From the NCBI GenBank assembly GCA_934096265.1, contig CAKOLI010000006.1:1-64000 (forward strand): DNA of 64,000 nt, read 5' to 3'. This document shows, in pieces, positions 27,632 through 36,500 of the stretch. The position numbers and the translations under genes are program-made. The stretch comes from an uncultured Bacilli bacterium (GTDB lineage: Bacteria > Bacillota_I > Bacilli_A > RF39 > UBA660). Positions within the stretch are counted from its first letter, which is position 1. The number at the start of each line of letters is the position of its first letter. The notes beneath the pieces are model-generated. The model was not told where the DNA came from, made no database searches, and saw only the letters and a list, made by a program, of their open reading frames with translations.

Positions 27632-29161
27632 TTATTTATTAACAATTCTTAAAAATAAAGGATCTATCTTATTTAATTTATTCTTATCTTCCAAACAGCC
27701 AAATTTACATACACAATCTACTTCATCATACTTTGTATTAAGCGCAAATAATATCTTAGAACTAGTATCAGGTAAATAAGGCTTTAACAAAATTGCCCCT
27801 AACCTAATAGACTCTAATAAATTATAAAGTACTGTATTTAATCTATCATGTTTATCATAATCTTTAGAAAGTACCCAAGGCATAGTATCATCTATATACT
27901 TATTACACCTTTTAAATATATCAAATATAGCCTCTAAAGCTTCAGGAACCTTTAATTCATCCATATATTTATCTACCATATTTTTAACACTAAGTACATA
28001 ATTAATTAAATCATAATCTATCTCTTCACTACAATTACAATTAGATACAATACCATCAAAATACTTATAACTCATACTAATAGTCCTATTAACTAAATTA
28101 CCAAGCACATTAGCTAAATCTGCATTAATTCTATTTATAAGTAAATCCTCTGAAAAATTACCATCATTACCAAAAGGAACCTCCCTAAGTAAATAATACC
28201 TAACAGCATCCACACCATAAGAATTAATATATTCTCTAGGATCCTTATAATTACCTAATGACTTTGATATTTTACCTCCATTAATAACAAGCCAACCATG
28301 AGCAAATATTTGCTTAGGCAAAGGTAGATCAAGAGCCATCAACATAATAGGCCATATAATTGTATGAAACCTAACAATCTCCTTACCTACAATATGTAAA
28401 TCAGCAGGCCAATACTTCTTAAAATTACTATCATCACAAGTCTCATATCCCAAAGCGGATAAATAATTAGACAAAGCATCTATCCAAACATATACAATAT
28501 GATTAGTATCAAAAGTAACTGGTATTCCCCACTTAAACGACGTCCTAGAAACACATAAATCTTGTAACCCAGGCTTAATAAAATTATTAATCATCTCATT
28601 CTTCCTAGATAAAGGCTTAATAAAATCAGGATGACTATCTATATAATCAACCAACCTATCTTGATATTTACTTAATCTAAAAAAATAAGCTTCCTCACAA
28701 ACCTCATTAACCTCTCTACCACAATCAGGACACTTACCGTCTACTAATTGCCCAGAAGTCCAAAAAGACTCACATGGAGTACAATACAAACCCTTATATT
28801 CACCCTTATAAATATCACCTTGCTTATATAACCTTTCAAATATCTTTTGTACCACCATAACATGATCACTATCAGTAGTCCTAATAAATTTATCATAACT
28901 AATATTTAATTGTTTCCATAAGTCCTTAGCATCCATTATAATCTTATCCACATATTCCTGTGGAGTAACCCCTGCTTCCTTAGCTTTCTTTTCAATCTTC
29001 AAACCATGCTCATCAGAACCAGTTAGAAAAAACGTATCATATCCATTTGATCTTTTGTAACGTGCAATAGCGTCCGCTACAACAGTAGTATAACAATGAC
29101 CTATATGAAAACTAGCACTAGGATAATATATAGGTGTTGTTATATAAAATTTTTTATCCAT
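27632..29161 (-). CDS. metG: Methionyl-tRNA synthetase
   Basis: A 509-residue class I synthetase. The HIGH motif is HIGH (SFHIGHCYTT), the zinc knuckle has CTPC and CPDC at about 127-147, and KMSKS appears as GKISKSLGNY. The usual C-terminal tRNA-binding (Trbp111) domain of longer MetRS forms is absent; the protein stops shortly after the anticodon-binding helices. Expression is governed by a T-box leader upstream. ATG 29161 is preceded by AGGAGGAATTGTA. Confidence 0.96.
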   Translation of the reverse strand: MDKKFYITTPIYYPSASFHIGHCYTTVVADAIARYKRSNGYDTFFLTGSDEHGLKIEKKAKEAGVTPQEYVDKIIMDAKDLWKQLNISYDKFIRTTDSDHVMVVQKIFERLYKQGDIYKGEYKGLYCTPCESFWTSGQLVDGKCPDCGREVNEVCEEAYFFRLSKYQDRLVDYIDSHPDFIKPLSRKNEMINNFIKPGLQDLCVSRTSFKWGIPVTFDTNHIVYVWIDALSNYLSALGYETCDDSNFKKYWPADLHIVGKEIVRFHTIIWPIMLMALDLPLPKQIFAHGWLVINGGKISKSLGNYKDPREYINSYGVDAVRYYLLREVPFGNDGNFSEDLLINRINADLANVLGNLVNRTISMSYKYFDGIVSNCNCSEEIDYDLINYVLSVKNMVDKYMDELKVPEALEAIFDIFKRCNKYIDDTMPWVLSKDYDKHDRLNTVLYNLLESIRLGAILLKPYLPDTSSKILFALNTKYDEVDCVCKFGCLEDKNKLNKIDPLFLRIVNK

Positions 29162-29204
29162 TACAATTCCTCCTCATAAAATAAAACTAATAAATAACAT
29201 AAAA

Positions 29205-29273
29205 TTACCAACACATCCGAAAAACATACCATAATAAATAAATGTTATTAAAACTATTAATATTCATAGACAT
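29205..29273 (-). CDS. Possible short leader ORF between the T-box and metG
   Basis: A 22-codon ORF (MSMNIN to MCW, TAA stop) with a near-perfect ribosome binding site GGAGGTG 4-5 bases before its ATG. It lies just after the T-box terminator and 43 bases before metG. It contains three methionine codons and two tryptophan codons. Such a good initiation site is unusual in noncoding sequence; it may aid coupling or attenuation, or be fortuitous. Confidence 0.4.
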   Translation of the reverse strand: MSMNINSFNNIYLLWYVFRMCW

Positions 29274-29290
29274 AAAACACCTCCAACAAA

Positions 29291-29510
29291 TAAAAAAAAT
29301 ACAACATAAGGACGAGACAAACCCGTGGTACCACCTTACTTTGTATTTAAAATACACACTCATAAGTTATAACGTCACCAACGTCTAAATATTATCTAAA
29401 TAGAAGCAAGAGAAGCCATATATAACATAACCTTTTACTTACTCACACCATCCATAAGCTCTCTTTAAAAAGATATACGTTACCCTCATCTCTAATACGC
29501 CTTAAAACTA
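29291..29510 (-). promoter_or_regulatory. T-box riboswitch leader of metG
   Basis: On the minus strand the T-box sequence AAGGTGGTACCACGGG lies at about 29314-29329. A terminator formed by AATACAAAGTAAGG (before the T-box) and CCTTATGTTGTATT (after it) ends in a T run at 29292-29299; the alternative antiterminator uses the T-box, which pairs with the CCA end of uncharged tRNA. Further up, GAGAGC followed by GATGGTGTGAG matches the stem I pattern. An AUG in ATATATGGCTTC is a plausible methionine specifier, but I could not fold the loop to prove it. Confidence 0.85.
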
Positions 29511-29515
29511 CCAAT

Positions 29516-29544
29516 ATTATATTTAATTTATACAAAAATGTCAA
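29516..29544 (-). promoter_or_regulatory. Promoter of the T-box-metG transcript
   Basis: Perfect TTGACA (29539-29544) and perfect TATAAT (29516-29521) on the minus strand, 17 bases apart. Confidence 0.88.
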
Positions 29545-29554
29545 GATTTTTTTA

Positions 29555-30076
29555 TCATTCTAAATGCTTTGACAATATTTTTGCCAACACAATAGCACTA
29601 GACTCCTCAAGCATATCCAAATACCTATCTTCTGAATACACAATCACACATCCATTCGCATCACTATTACTAACAATTGAAACAATAACATAATAATAAT
29701 TATCTTTAACCCCTTTTATAATACTAATTTCAGACTTTTGCTTAGAATAAAACTTATCCCTAGAGTCAATTAACCTAAGTAAAGTATCACTAATTTCCTT
29801 ATTCAAATACTTACACTCTCCATCACTAGAACTAGCAACAATTTTATCTCTATCTGATACCAAAATATTTAGCCCCAAAACATCTGAAAACGCATATACA
29901 TAATCACTAACCTTATCTTCACAGCTAGCAATACTAGAATATTTTTGTAAAATTATCCTATCATCATATGCTATAATGTCTAACTTATCGCCATTTTTAA
30001 TTCTTAAAGTATTACGTATTTCCTTAGGAATAACTATCCTTCCAAGATCATCAATTCTACGAACAATTCCCACCAT
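29555..30076 (-). CDS. spoVT: Stage V sporulation protein T (AbrB-type regulator with GAF-like domain)
   Basis: A 173-residue transcription regulator. Residues 1-50 form an AbrB/SpoVT DNA-binding domain (GIVRRIDDLGRIVIPKEIR), and 55-170 a GAF-like sensing domain as in SpoVT. SpoVT modulates sigma-G dependent genes in the forespore. It lies next to mfd, as in Bacillus (pth-fin-mfd-spoVT). The ribosome binding site GGAGGAAG sits before ATG 30076. Together with YabP, YabQ, YabG and BofA it supports a sporulating host. Confidence 0.9.
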   Translation of the reverse strand: MVGIVRRIDDLGRIVIPKEIRNTLRIKNGDKLDIIAYDDRIILQKYSSIASCEDKVSDYVYAFSDVLGLNILVSDRDKIVASSSDGECKYLNKEISDTLLRLIDSRDKFYSKQKSEISIIKGVKDNYYYVIVSIVSNSDANGCVIVYSEDRYLDMLEESSAIVLAKILSKHLE

Positions 30077-30135
30077 TAATATCTTCCTCCAATATTACTT
30101 ATTCTACTAAATTTACATTATTTTATACATATTGA

Positions 30136-30164
30136 TTGACTAAAATAATTATTTTAATTATAAT
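30136..30164 (+). promoter_or_regulatory. Promoter of the pyrophosphatase gene
   Basis: TTGACT (30136-30141) and a perfect TATAAT (30159-30164) are 17 bases apart. Start of transcription falls near 30171, so the leader would be only about 10 bases, just including the AGGTGA ribosome binding site. Confidence 0.75.
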
Positions 30165-30181
30165 TATACTAGGTGATAAAT

Positions 30182-30913
30182 ATGAACGATACATACAATG
30201 CCATCATTGAAATTCCACTAAAAACTAAAAATAAATTTGAAATAGATGTACAAACAAAACAAATAAAACTAGATAGAGTTTTATATTCCGCTATGAATTA
30301 TCCAGCAGAATACGGCTACATAGATGAAACATACGCATATGACAAAGATCCATTAGATATACTTGTCATCTCATCAGAGCCAACATTCCCAGGATGTATT
30401 GTACCAGCACGTATAATAGGATACCTAGAAGTTGTTGACAATGGTTATGAAGACTTTAAATTAATCTCCGTCGTAGCGGTAGATCCTAGATATAAAGAAA
30501 TTAACAAATTAGATGACCTATCCGATTTTACTCTCGCTGAAATAAAAAATTTCTTTCAAAATTACAAAACATTGCAAAATATAGAAGTAGAAGTTAAAGA
30601 CTACCACAACAAAAAAGAAGCATTAAACATGATAAAACTATGTCAAACAAGATATAAATTAAAAAATGAACTAAACGATATGACAATAAAAAAAATTGAT
30701 ATAGAAATAACAGAAAATACTAAAGAATTAGCAAATTGCACAGTAACATATAATAACTCTGTTGTACTTAATGATGTAAAAGTTGTATCTATCAAAGATA
30801 AAATTACTATTGCTCTAAAGAAAGATATTTTCAGTGGTATTAAACTAACTAAAGAATTTCTTCAAGAACTAGAAAAAAGTGTTATAGAAAAATATAATGA
30901 GACTATTAACTAG
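30182..30913 (+). CDS. ppa: Inorganic pyrophosphatase (family I) with a C-terminal SpoVG-like domain
   Basis: A 243-residue protein. Residues 1-163 form a soluble family I pyrophosphatase: IEIPLKTKNKFE, MNYPAEYGYIDET (38-50), DKDPLDILV (54-62) with metal-binding aspartates, and VVAVDPRY (97-104). It hydrolyses pyrophosphate from biosynthesis. Family I enzymes normally end near residue 165-175. Here 167-240 continue with a pattern very like SpoVG: MTIKKIDIEI at the start, VVLNDVKVVSIKD where SpoVG has [11 protein letters not shown], and LEKSVIEKYNE at the end; the MPSR and HPIN motifs are missing. The fusion reading is inference from pattern. ATG 30182 is chosen over GTG 30173, which is part of the Shine-Dalgarno region. 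It converges with mfd, overlapping its 3' end by 8 bases. Confidence 0.88.
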   Translation: MNDTYNAIIEIPLKTKNKFEIDVQTKQIKLDRVLYSAMNYPAEYGYIDETYAYDKDPLDILVISSEPTFPGCIVPARIIGYLEVVDNGYEDFKLISVVAVDPRYKEINKLDDLSDFTLAEIKNFFQNYKTLQNIEVEVKDYHNKKEALNMIKLCQTRYKLKNELNDMTIKKIDIEITENTKELANCTVTYNNSVVLNDVKVVSIKDKITIALKKDIFSGIKLTKEFLQELEKSVIEKYNETIN

Positions 30914-33900
30914 CCTCATTATTTTTATTAATCATATCTATAAGTACACTAAGAAGTTCATTTACATATACCAAATAGTGGGAAGAAAGCTTAACTGTAT
31001 CTATTATAATAACTATTCTTCCAAATCTATAACTAAATCTAAACATCCTAGAAATCTCATAAGCTTTAACAAACAACTCTTCACCATCTACTTTACTAGA
31101 AATATCCTTAGGTAAAGTAATCTCAACATAATTCCTTGTTTGTTTTACATCTTTAATATTAAGTTTCAAAGCTAACTTTTCAAACCATTCCTCATACATG
31201 TAAATAACCATATCATTTGATACCCTACCAAACCTATCTTCAATCTCTGACTTAACATCTTTAAGTTTATCAAAACTATCAACCTTATTAATAAGCTTAT
31301 GTATCTCTATCTTAATATCATCATCTACAGTATAATCATCAGATATATGAGTAGCAACTTCTATCAAAGGCTTACTATCTACATCATCACTACTATCATT
31401 AGAACTAGGAATACCCTTTAATTCCAAGACAGCATCATTTAACATCTTTAAATACAAATCTATACCAACAGAATCAATAAAACCAGATTGCTCATCACCT
31501 AAAATATCTCCTGCTCCTCTAATAGATAAATCCCTAAGAGCTATCTTAAAACCACTACCAAGCTCTGTAAACTCCTTAATCGTAGAAAGCCTCTTAACAG
31601 CTATATCATTTAATTCCTTTCTATTATTATACATCAAATAAGCATACCCTATCTTATCACTCCTACCAATTCTTCCCCTAATTTGATATAACTGAGAAAG
31701 TCCAAAACAATCAGCGTCAATAATTATCAAAGTATTTGCATTAGGGATATCAATACCAGTTTCAATAATCGTTGTACAAACCAAAACATCACTCTTATAA
31801 TCAATAAAATCCTGCATCTTATTCTCAAGCGTCTCTTTATTCATCCTACCATGTGCATAATCTATCCTAACTTGAGGCACTAATCTTTTAATCTCATCAA
31901 CCTTCGTCAAAATACTATCAACCTTATTATATAAGATAAAAACTTGTCCCTTCCTTGCTAATTCCTTATAAATAGCATCCTTAATAACACTAACATTATA
32001 TGGAAGTACATAAGTTTGCACAGGAAATCTATTAACAGGAGGTGTATCAATAAGTGCTAAAGACCTAATCCCCGCCATAGACATCTGTAAAGTCCTAGGA
32101 ATTGGAGTGGCACTAAGTGTAAGAACATCAACATTAGCCTTATATTCCTTAATTTTCTCCTTATGAGTAACACCAAAACGTTGCTCCTCATCAACAACTA
32201 ACAAACCTAAATTCTTAAAAACAACATCATTAGATAATATTCTATGTGTACCAAACAAAATATCTATCTTACCATCATTAAGCCTTTGTATAATATTTTT
32301 TTGTTCCTTTACGCTTACAAACCTATTTAAAAGTGCTATATTAACTGGAAAATTTCTAAACCTCTTTAAAGCACTTTTATACTGTTGATTAGACAATATA
32401 GTTGTGGGACACAAATAAGCTACTTGCTTACCATCATTAATAGCCTTAAAAATAGCCCTAAAAGCAACCTCAGTTTTCCCATAGCCAACATCTCCACACA
32501 ACAACATATCCATAGGCTTATTCTTTTCCATCTCCTCCTTAATCTTTTTAGAAGCAATTATTTGATCCGTAGTTTCCTGAAATTCAAATTCACTCTCAAA
32601 CAACATCTGATTTTCATCATCAGAAGAAAATGCATATCCTTCCATACTTTCCCTAGAAGCATATATTTTTAATAACTTAGAAGCAATATCCTGCATCTTT
32701 TTCTTAAGTCTAATCTTAACCCTTTGAAAATCACCACTACCAAGCTTATTTAACTTAGGAACAACTCCCTCTTTAGAAGAATACTTACTAATACGATCAA
32801 TCTTCTCCACAGGAACATACAAAACATCACTACCAGAAAATAACAACTTAATATAATCTTTCTTAAAGCCATTCTTATTAAGTGTAACAAGCCCCTCATA
32901 CATACCAATCCCATGAATATCATGAACTATATAATCCCCAACTTCAATATTACTAACACTCTTAATCTTAGTACCAAGTTTAAAATTATTCTTAAACCTA
33001 CTCTTATTTAAAACACTATCAAATATATCATTCTCACTTATAACAACATAATCATTATAAATAAACCCACTATTAATATTTTTTAATATAAAATTAACAT
33101 AACCAAAAACAATATCATTCTCATTACTAATAATTATTCTACTATCACTGAACAAATCATATATCCTATTCAAAGTATTAATATTATTAAAACAAACAAC
33201 AACAGTCTTAGAAGAAGAAGCATACTTATTTATATCCTCCTTAAACTTAGATACATTACTCTTATAATTAATAATAGAAGAAGATAGATATCTATGTAAT
33301 TTAACACCATCTTTTTCCAAATAATTATCAAAATCTAATAAATACCTACTACTAACATTATCCACATCACTTAACAAATTCATATAATTACCAGTATAAT
33401 CTAAATCATTATTCTCCCTGTACTCTAACACCTCTTCGCATAACCTACTATATCCACCCATAATCTGATTATAATCATAATAAACAAGTTCATAATCACC
33501 TAAGTAACCACCAATATTAGTAATACTATCACTATACTGCTTCAAATACTTTTGCAACCTCTTAACATCGTCTATTTCCTTATCTAATATAAATTCAGAA
33601 AAAGGATAAATAGTAATCTCATCCACAATATTAGTAGATAACTGGCTATCTATATCAAAAAACCTAATAGAATCTATATCGTTCCCCCAAAACTCAATCC
33701 TAATTGGATTATCCATTCCAACAGGAAACACATCAATAATATACCCTCTTACAGCCATCTCACCAGTCTTAGATACCAAAGAAGAAGCATTATATCCAAG
33801 ATTATATAAAAAAGAAATAAACTCTTCCCTATTAATATTCATATTCTTAGAAATTTTCAAAATAGATTTTTTCCACAATGACATACAAGGTAAATACCTA

Positions 33901-34226
33901 AGCCAACCTAAAAGACAAGTAACAACAATATACTTATTTTTATTATCCACAAGACTATTAAGAGTTAAAATTCTCTCAATTTTAAACTCAGGACTAATAG
34001 AAATAGCTTCACTTGTAATAAAATCATCCATTGGAAAAAGCAATATCTTATCCGTATAATTAAAAAGTCCCTGATACAATAAAGTAGCCTCATACATCGT
34101 ATTACATACAACTAATAAATTATTATTACAAGAATTAAAATAATCATATAAATATATATAATTAAGCTCCTTATTTAATCCAGAAATAGCCAAATAATCA
34201 AAATCAGTAAACATCTTATCAAACAT
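30906..34226 (-). CDS. mfd: Transcription-repair coupling factor
   Basis: An 1106-residue superfamily 2 translocase that removes stalled RNA polymerase and recruits UvrA. The N-terminal UvrB-like region (about 1-330), the RNA polymerase interaction domain (GDYIVHDIHGIGMYEGL at about 430), Walker A (CGDVGYGKTE, about 575), DEEQRFG, SATPIPRTL and RIGRSDKIGYAYL helicase motifs and the C-terminal UvrA-masking domain follow in order. ATG 34226 (MFDKMF) is chosen because AGGGGTGATG precedes it. Order pth-mfd-spoVT matches Bacillus; the small gene fin is missing. Confidence 0.95.
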   Translation of the reverse strand: MFDKMFTDFDYLAISGLNKELNYIYLYDYFNSCNNNLLVVCNTMYEATLLYQGLFNYTDKILLFPMDDFITSEAISISPEFKIERILTLNSLVDNKNKYIVVTCLLGWLRYLPCMSLWKKSILKISKNMNINREEFISFLYNLGYNASSLVSKTGEMAVRGYIIDVFPVGMDNPIRIEFWGNDIDSIRFFDIDSQLSTNIVDEITIYPFSEFILDKEIDDVKRLQKYLKQYSDSITNIGGYLGDYELVYYDYNQIMGGYSRLCEEVLEYRENNDLDYTGNYMNLLSDVDNVSSRYLLDFDNYLEKDGVKLHRYLSSSIINYKSNVSKFKEDINKYASSSKTVVVCFNNINTLNRIYDLFSDSRIIISNENDIVFGYVNFILKNINSGFIYNDYVVISENDIFDSVLNKSRFKNNFKLGTKIKSVSNIEVGDYIVHDIHGIGMYEGLVTLNKNGFKKDYIKLLFSGSDVLYVPVEKIDRISKYSSKEGVVPKLNKLGSGDFQRVKIRLKKKMQDIASKLLKIYASRESMEGYAFSSDDENQMLFESEFEFQETTDQIIASKKIKEEMEKNKPMDMLLCGDVGYGKTEVAFRAIFKAINDGKQVAYLCPTTILSNQQYKSALKRFRNFPVNIALLNRFVSVKEQKNIIQRLNDGKIDILFGTHRILSNDVVFKNLGLLVVDEEQRFGVTHKEKIKEYKANVDVLTLSATPIPRTLQMSMAGIRSLALIDTPPVNRFPVQTYVLPYNVSVIKDAIYKELARKGQVFILYNKVDSILTKVDEIKRLVPQVRIDYAHGRMNKETLENKMQDFIDYKSDVLVCTTIIETGIDIPNANTLIIIDADCFGLSQLYQIRGRIGRSDKIGYAYLMYNNRKELNDIAVKRLSTIKEFTELGSGFKIALRDLSIRGAGDILGDEQSGFIDSVGIDLYLKMLNDAVLELKGIPSSNDSSDDVDSKPLIEVATHISDDYTVDDDIKIEIHKLINKVDSFDKLKDVKSEIEDRFGRVSNDMVIYMYEEWFEKLALKLNIKDVKQTRNYVEITLPKDISSKVDGEELFVKAYEISRMFRFSYRFGRIVIIIDTVKLSSHYLVYVNELLSVLIDMINKNNEAS

Positions 34227-34319
34227 AAACATCACCCCTAACGCGAAAAAGATAGTTTAAAACTATCCACAACAGCAAAATACTAAACATATTATACCAA
34301 AAAAAGAAAAAAGAGTAAA

Positions 34320-34880
34320 TTACTTAGCATTATATTTACTCATAAGTGCTTCTTTAGGTAAAGTAACAAAATCATCTACTACATTCACAAGCCTACTATA
34401 TACAGAATTAAGAATATCCTTATCAAAAGAAGAAATATGACCTAAAACATAATCCTTTGCATCAATACTCTTATCCTTAGCAATACCAATCTTTAACCTT
34501 AAATATTTTTTACTACCAAGCAACATCTCAATATTTTTAATACCATTATGTCCCCCACTAGAACTATCATAAACAAATTTAACTCTACCTAAACTCATAT
34601 CCATATCATCATGAATAACCAATATATCATCTAAAGAAACTTTATAATAATCAACAAACTTCTTAACTACCTCTCCAGACAAATTAATATATTTCATAGG
34701 CTTAATAAGTAATACTTTTTCTCCATTAATCACATACTCTAGATAACTAGCTCCAAACTTAGCATATGTAAAAACAAAATCATTATAATTAGCAATATAA
34801 TCTACCACATCAAACCCAATATTATGCCTAGTATTCTTATATTCAACACCAGGATTTCCAAGACCAAAAATTAATTTCAT
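34320..34880 (-). CDS. pth: Peptidyl-tRNA hydrolase
   Basis: A 186-residue enzyme freeing tRNA from dropped-off peptidyl-tRNA. FGLGNPGVEYKNTRHNIGF (5-23) holds the catalytic H19, and VIHDDMD the catalytic Asp; SSGGHNGIKN is the conserved substrate loop. The start is ATG 34880, where the family N-terminus MKLIFGLGNP begins; GGATTT is close but GGAGGAT lies just upstream and gives good spacing. Same strand as rsmI and mfd, with short gaps. Confidence 0.95.
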   Translation of the reverse strand: MKLIFGLGNPGVEYKNTRHNIGFDVVDYIANYNDFVFTYAKFGASYLEYVINGEKVLLIKPMKYINLSGEVVKKFVDYYKVSLDDILVIHDDMDMSLGRVKFVYDSSSGGHNGIKNIEMLLGSKKYLRLKIGIAKDKSIDAKDYVLGHISSFDKDILNSVYSRLVNVVDDFVTLPKEALMSKYNAK

Positions 34881-34919
34881 AATATCCTCCCAAACATCCA
34901 AATATACATAACCATTTGA

Positions 34920-35768
34920 TTATTTACCATTAATTGCATCATGATATTCCTTATACACATCTGACTTAGGTACATGCCTATCCTTAGCAACCTTTTTAAT
35001 CGCATCCATCATACTAATTCCTTGTTTAATATACATATTAACACTATCAACAACATTAATATCAGAAAAAGCATTTATTTCCTTATTACCAGACACAACA
35101 ATTACAAACTCACCTATAAATTCCTCTTTTTCTGAAAGTAACTTACTAATACTACCTCTATATATACTCTCATATTTCTTAGAAATTTCCCTTGAAATGC
35201 TAATTTTTCTATCTCCAAATATCTCTAACATCAACTCTAACGTTCTTCTCATTCTATGTGGTGCCTCATAAAAAATCATAGTATATTCATAATCAACTAA
35301 TGAAACTAACTCTTTTCTACGCTTTCCTTCATTACTATTTAAAAATCCATAAAACATAAAAGGATTACTATCTAAAGAAGAAGTAACCAGTGCAAGAACA
35401 AAAGCGCATGCTCCAGGCAATGCAACAACATTATACCCATTAGAAGAAACATAGTTTACCACCTTAAAACCAGGATCACTAATAACAGGCATCCCCCTAT
35501 CAGACACAAGCCCTACATTCATCCCACTTTTTAAATTATCTAATACCTTAAACTTAACCTTATCCTCATTATGATCATGCAATGCTACTAACTTCTTTTT
35601 AATATCAAAATGATTAAGCAAATTCAAAGTAACTCTAGTATCTTCGGAATATATAATATCAACCATTTTCAATATAGATACACTCCTAAAAGTCATATCA
35701 TCCAAATTACCTATTGGAGTAGGTATTAAATATAAAGTAGGACTATCATCATAACTCTTTTGCCACAT
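34920..35768 (-). CDS. rsmI: 16S rRNA 2'-O-ribose methyltransferase RsmI
   Basis: A 282-residue tetrapyrrole-methylase-fold enzyme methylating the 2'-O of C1402 in 16S rRNA. LYLIPTPIGNLDDMT (12-26), SEDTRVT, GLVSDRGMPVISDPG and FYEAPHRM are family motifs. The C-terminal helical segment (about 240-280) is also present. Start follows the frame from MWQKSYDDSPTLYLIP. In Bacillus (yabC) it follows yabB and yazA; here it directly follows the yabB-like methyltransferase, 9 bases apart, and yazA is absent. Confidence 0.95.
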   Translation of the reverse strand: MWQKSYDDSPTLYLIPTPIGNLDDMTFRSVSILKMVDIIYSEDTRVTLNLLNHFDIKKKLVALHDHNEDKVKFKVLDNLKSGMNVGLVSDRGMPVISDPGFKVVNYVSSNGYNVVALPGACAFVLALVTSSLDSNPFMFYGFLNSNEGKRRKELVSLVDYEYTMIFYEAPHRMRRTLELMLEIFGDRKISISREISKKYESIYRGSISKLLSEKEEFIGEFVIVVSGNKEINAFSDINVVDSVNMYIKQGISMMDAIKKVAKDRHVPKSDVYKEYHDAINGK

Positions 35769-35777
35769 ATAAACACC

Positions 35778-36500
35778 TCATTCCTGAAACATATCTCTAA
35801 TCCTATCAGTATAACTACCATCATCATTATGAACATACAAAGGATCTAAAATTTTAAGACCAGACTTACCATTCTTAACACCTTCAATTAATATCAAATT
35901 ACATGTAGAACCATATTTTGAATACACAAACTGCACTTTTTTAGGTTCAATTCTATATTTTTGCATAATATTAATAATCTCAATAAGCCTATCTGCCTGA
36001 TGCACCATTGCAAAAATACCATCATTATTAAGCAAATAACAAGCCTTAGCAATAACATCATCAAGCGTAATCAAAATCTCATGACGGGCTACACATTTTA
36101 CATAATTGTCATTAATAAACTTATCACTAGTATGTCTAAAATATGGTGGATTACAAATAACAACATCAAATTCCCCTTGCTTATAATAAGAGGATATATT
36201 CTTAACATCATCATTAATAAGCTCAATCTGCTTATCAAAACTATTCTCTAATATTGATTGAACTCCTAAATCATACACACACTTCTGTACCTCAACACCA
36301 ACTAACTTAGCATTAGTACGATATGACAACAACATCAATACCGCTGCATTACCAGTACAAAAATCCATAATTTTCTTATCTTTTTTCCTAATAGTTACAA
36401 AATTTGCAAGCAAGACTGAATCTAACGAAAAATTAAACCATTCTTCATCTTGATATATATATTTATTATTAAAATTAAGTAGTCTATGTTTAACCTTCAT
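35778..36500 (-). CDS. TrmN6-like N6-adenine methyltransferase (YabB family)
   Basis: A 240-residue SAM methyltransferase. MDFCTGNAAVLMLLS is the SAM-binding loop, and NPPY (CNPPYFRH at about 133-140) is the N6-adenine catalytic motif. Relatives methylate A37 of tRNA-Val or act on other RNAs; the substrate here is unproved. It overlaps ricT by 11 bases and precedes rsmI, the same neighbours as Bacillus yabB. Length and order are normal for the family. Confidence 0.88.
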   Translation of the reverse strand: MKVKHRLLNFNNKYIYQDEEWFNFSLDSVLLANFVTIRKKDKKIMDFCTGNAAVLMLLSYRTNAKLVGVEVQKCVYDLGVQSILENSFDKQIELINDDVKNISSYYKQGEFDVVICNPPYFRHTSDKFINDNYVKCVARHEILITLDDVIAKACYLLNNDGIFAMVHQADRLIEIINIMQKYRIEPKKVQFVYSKYGSTCNLILIEGVKNGKSGLKILDPLYVHNDDGSYTDRIRDMFQE

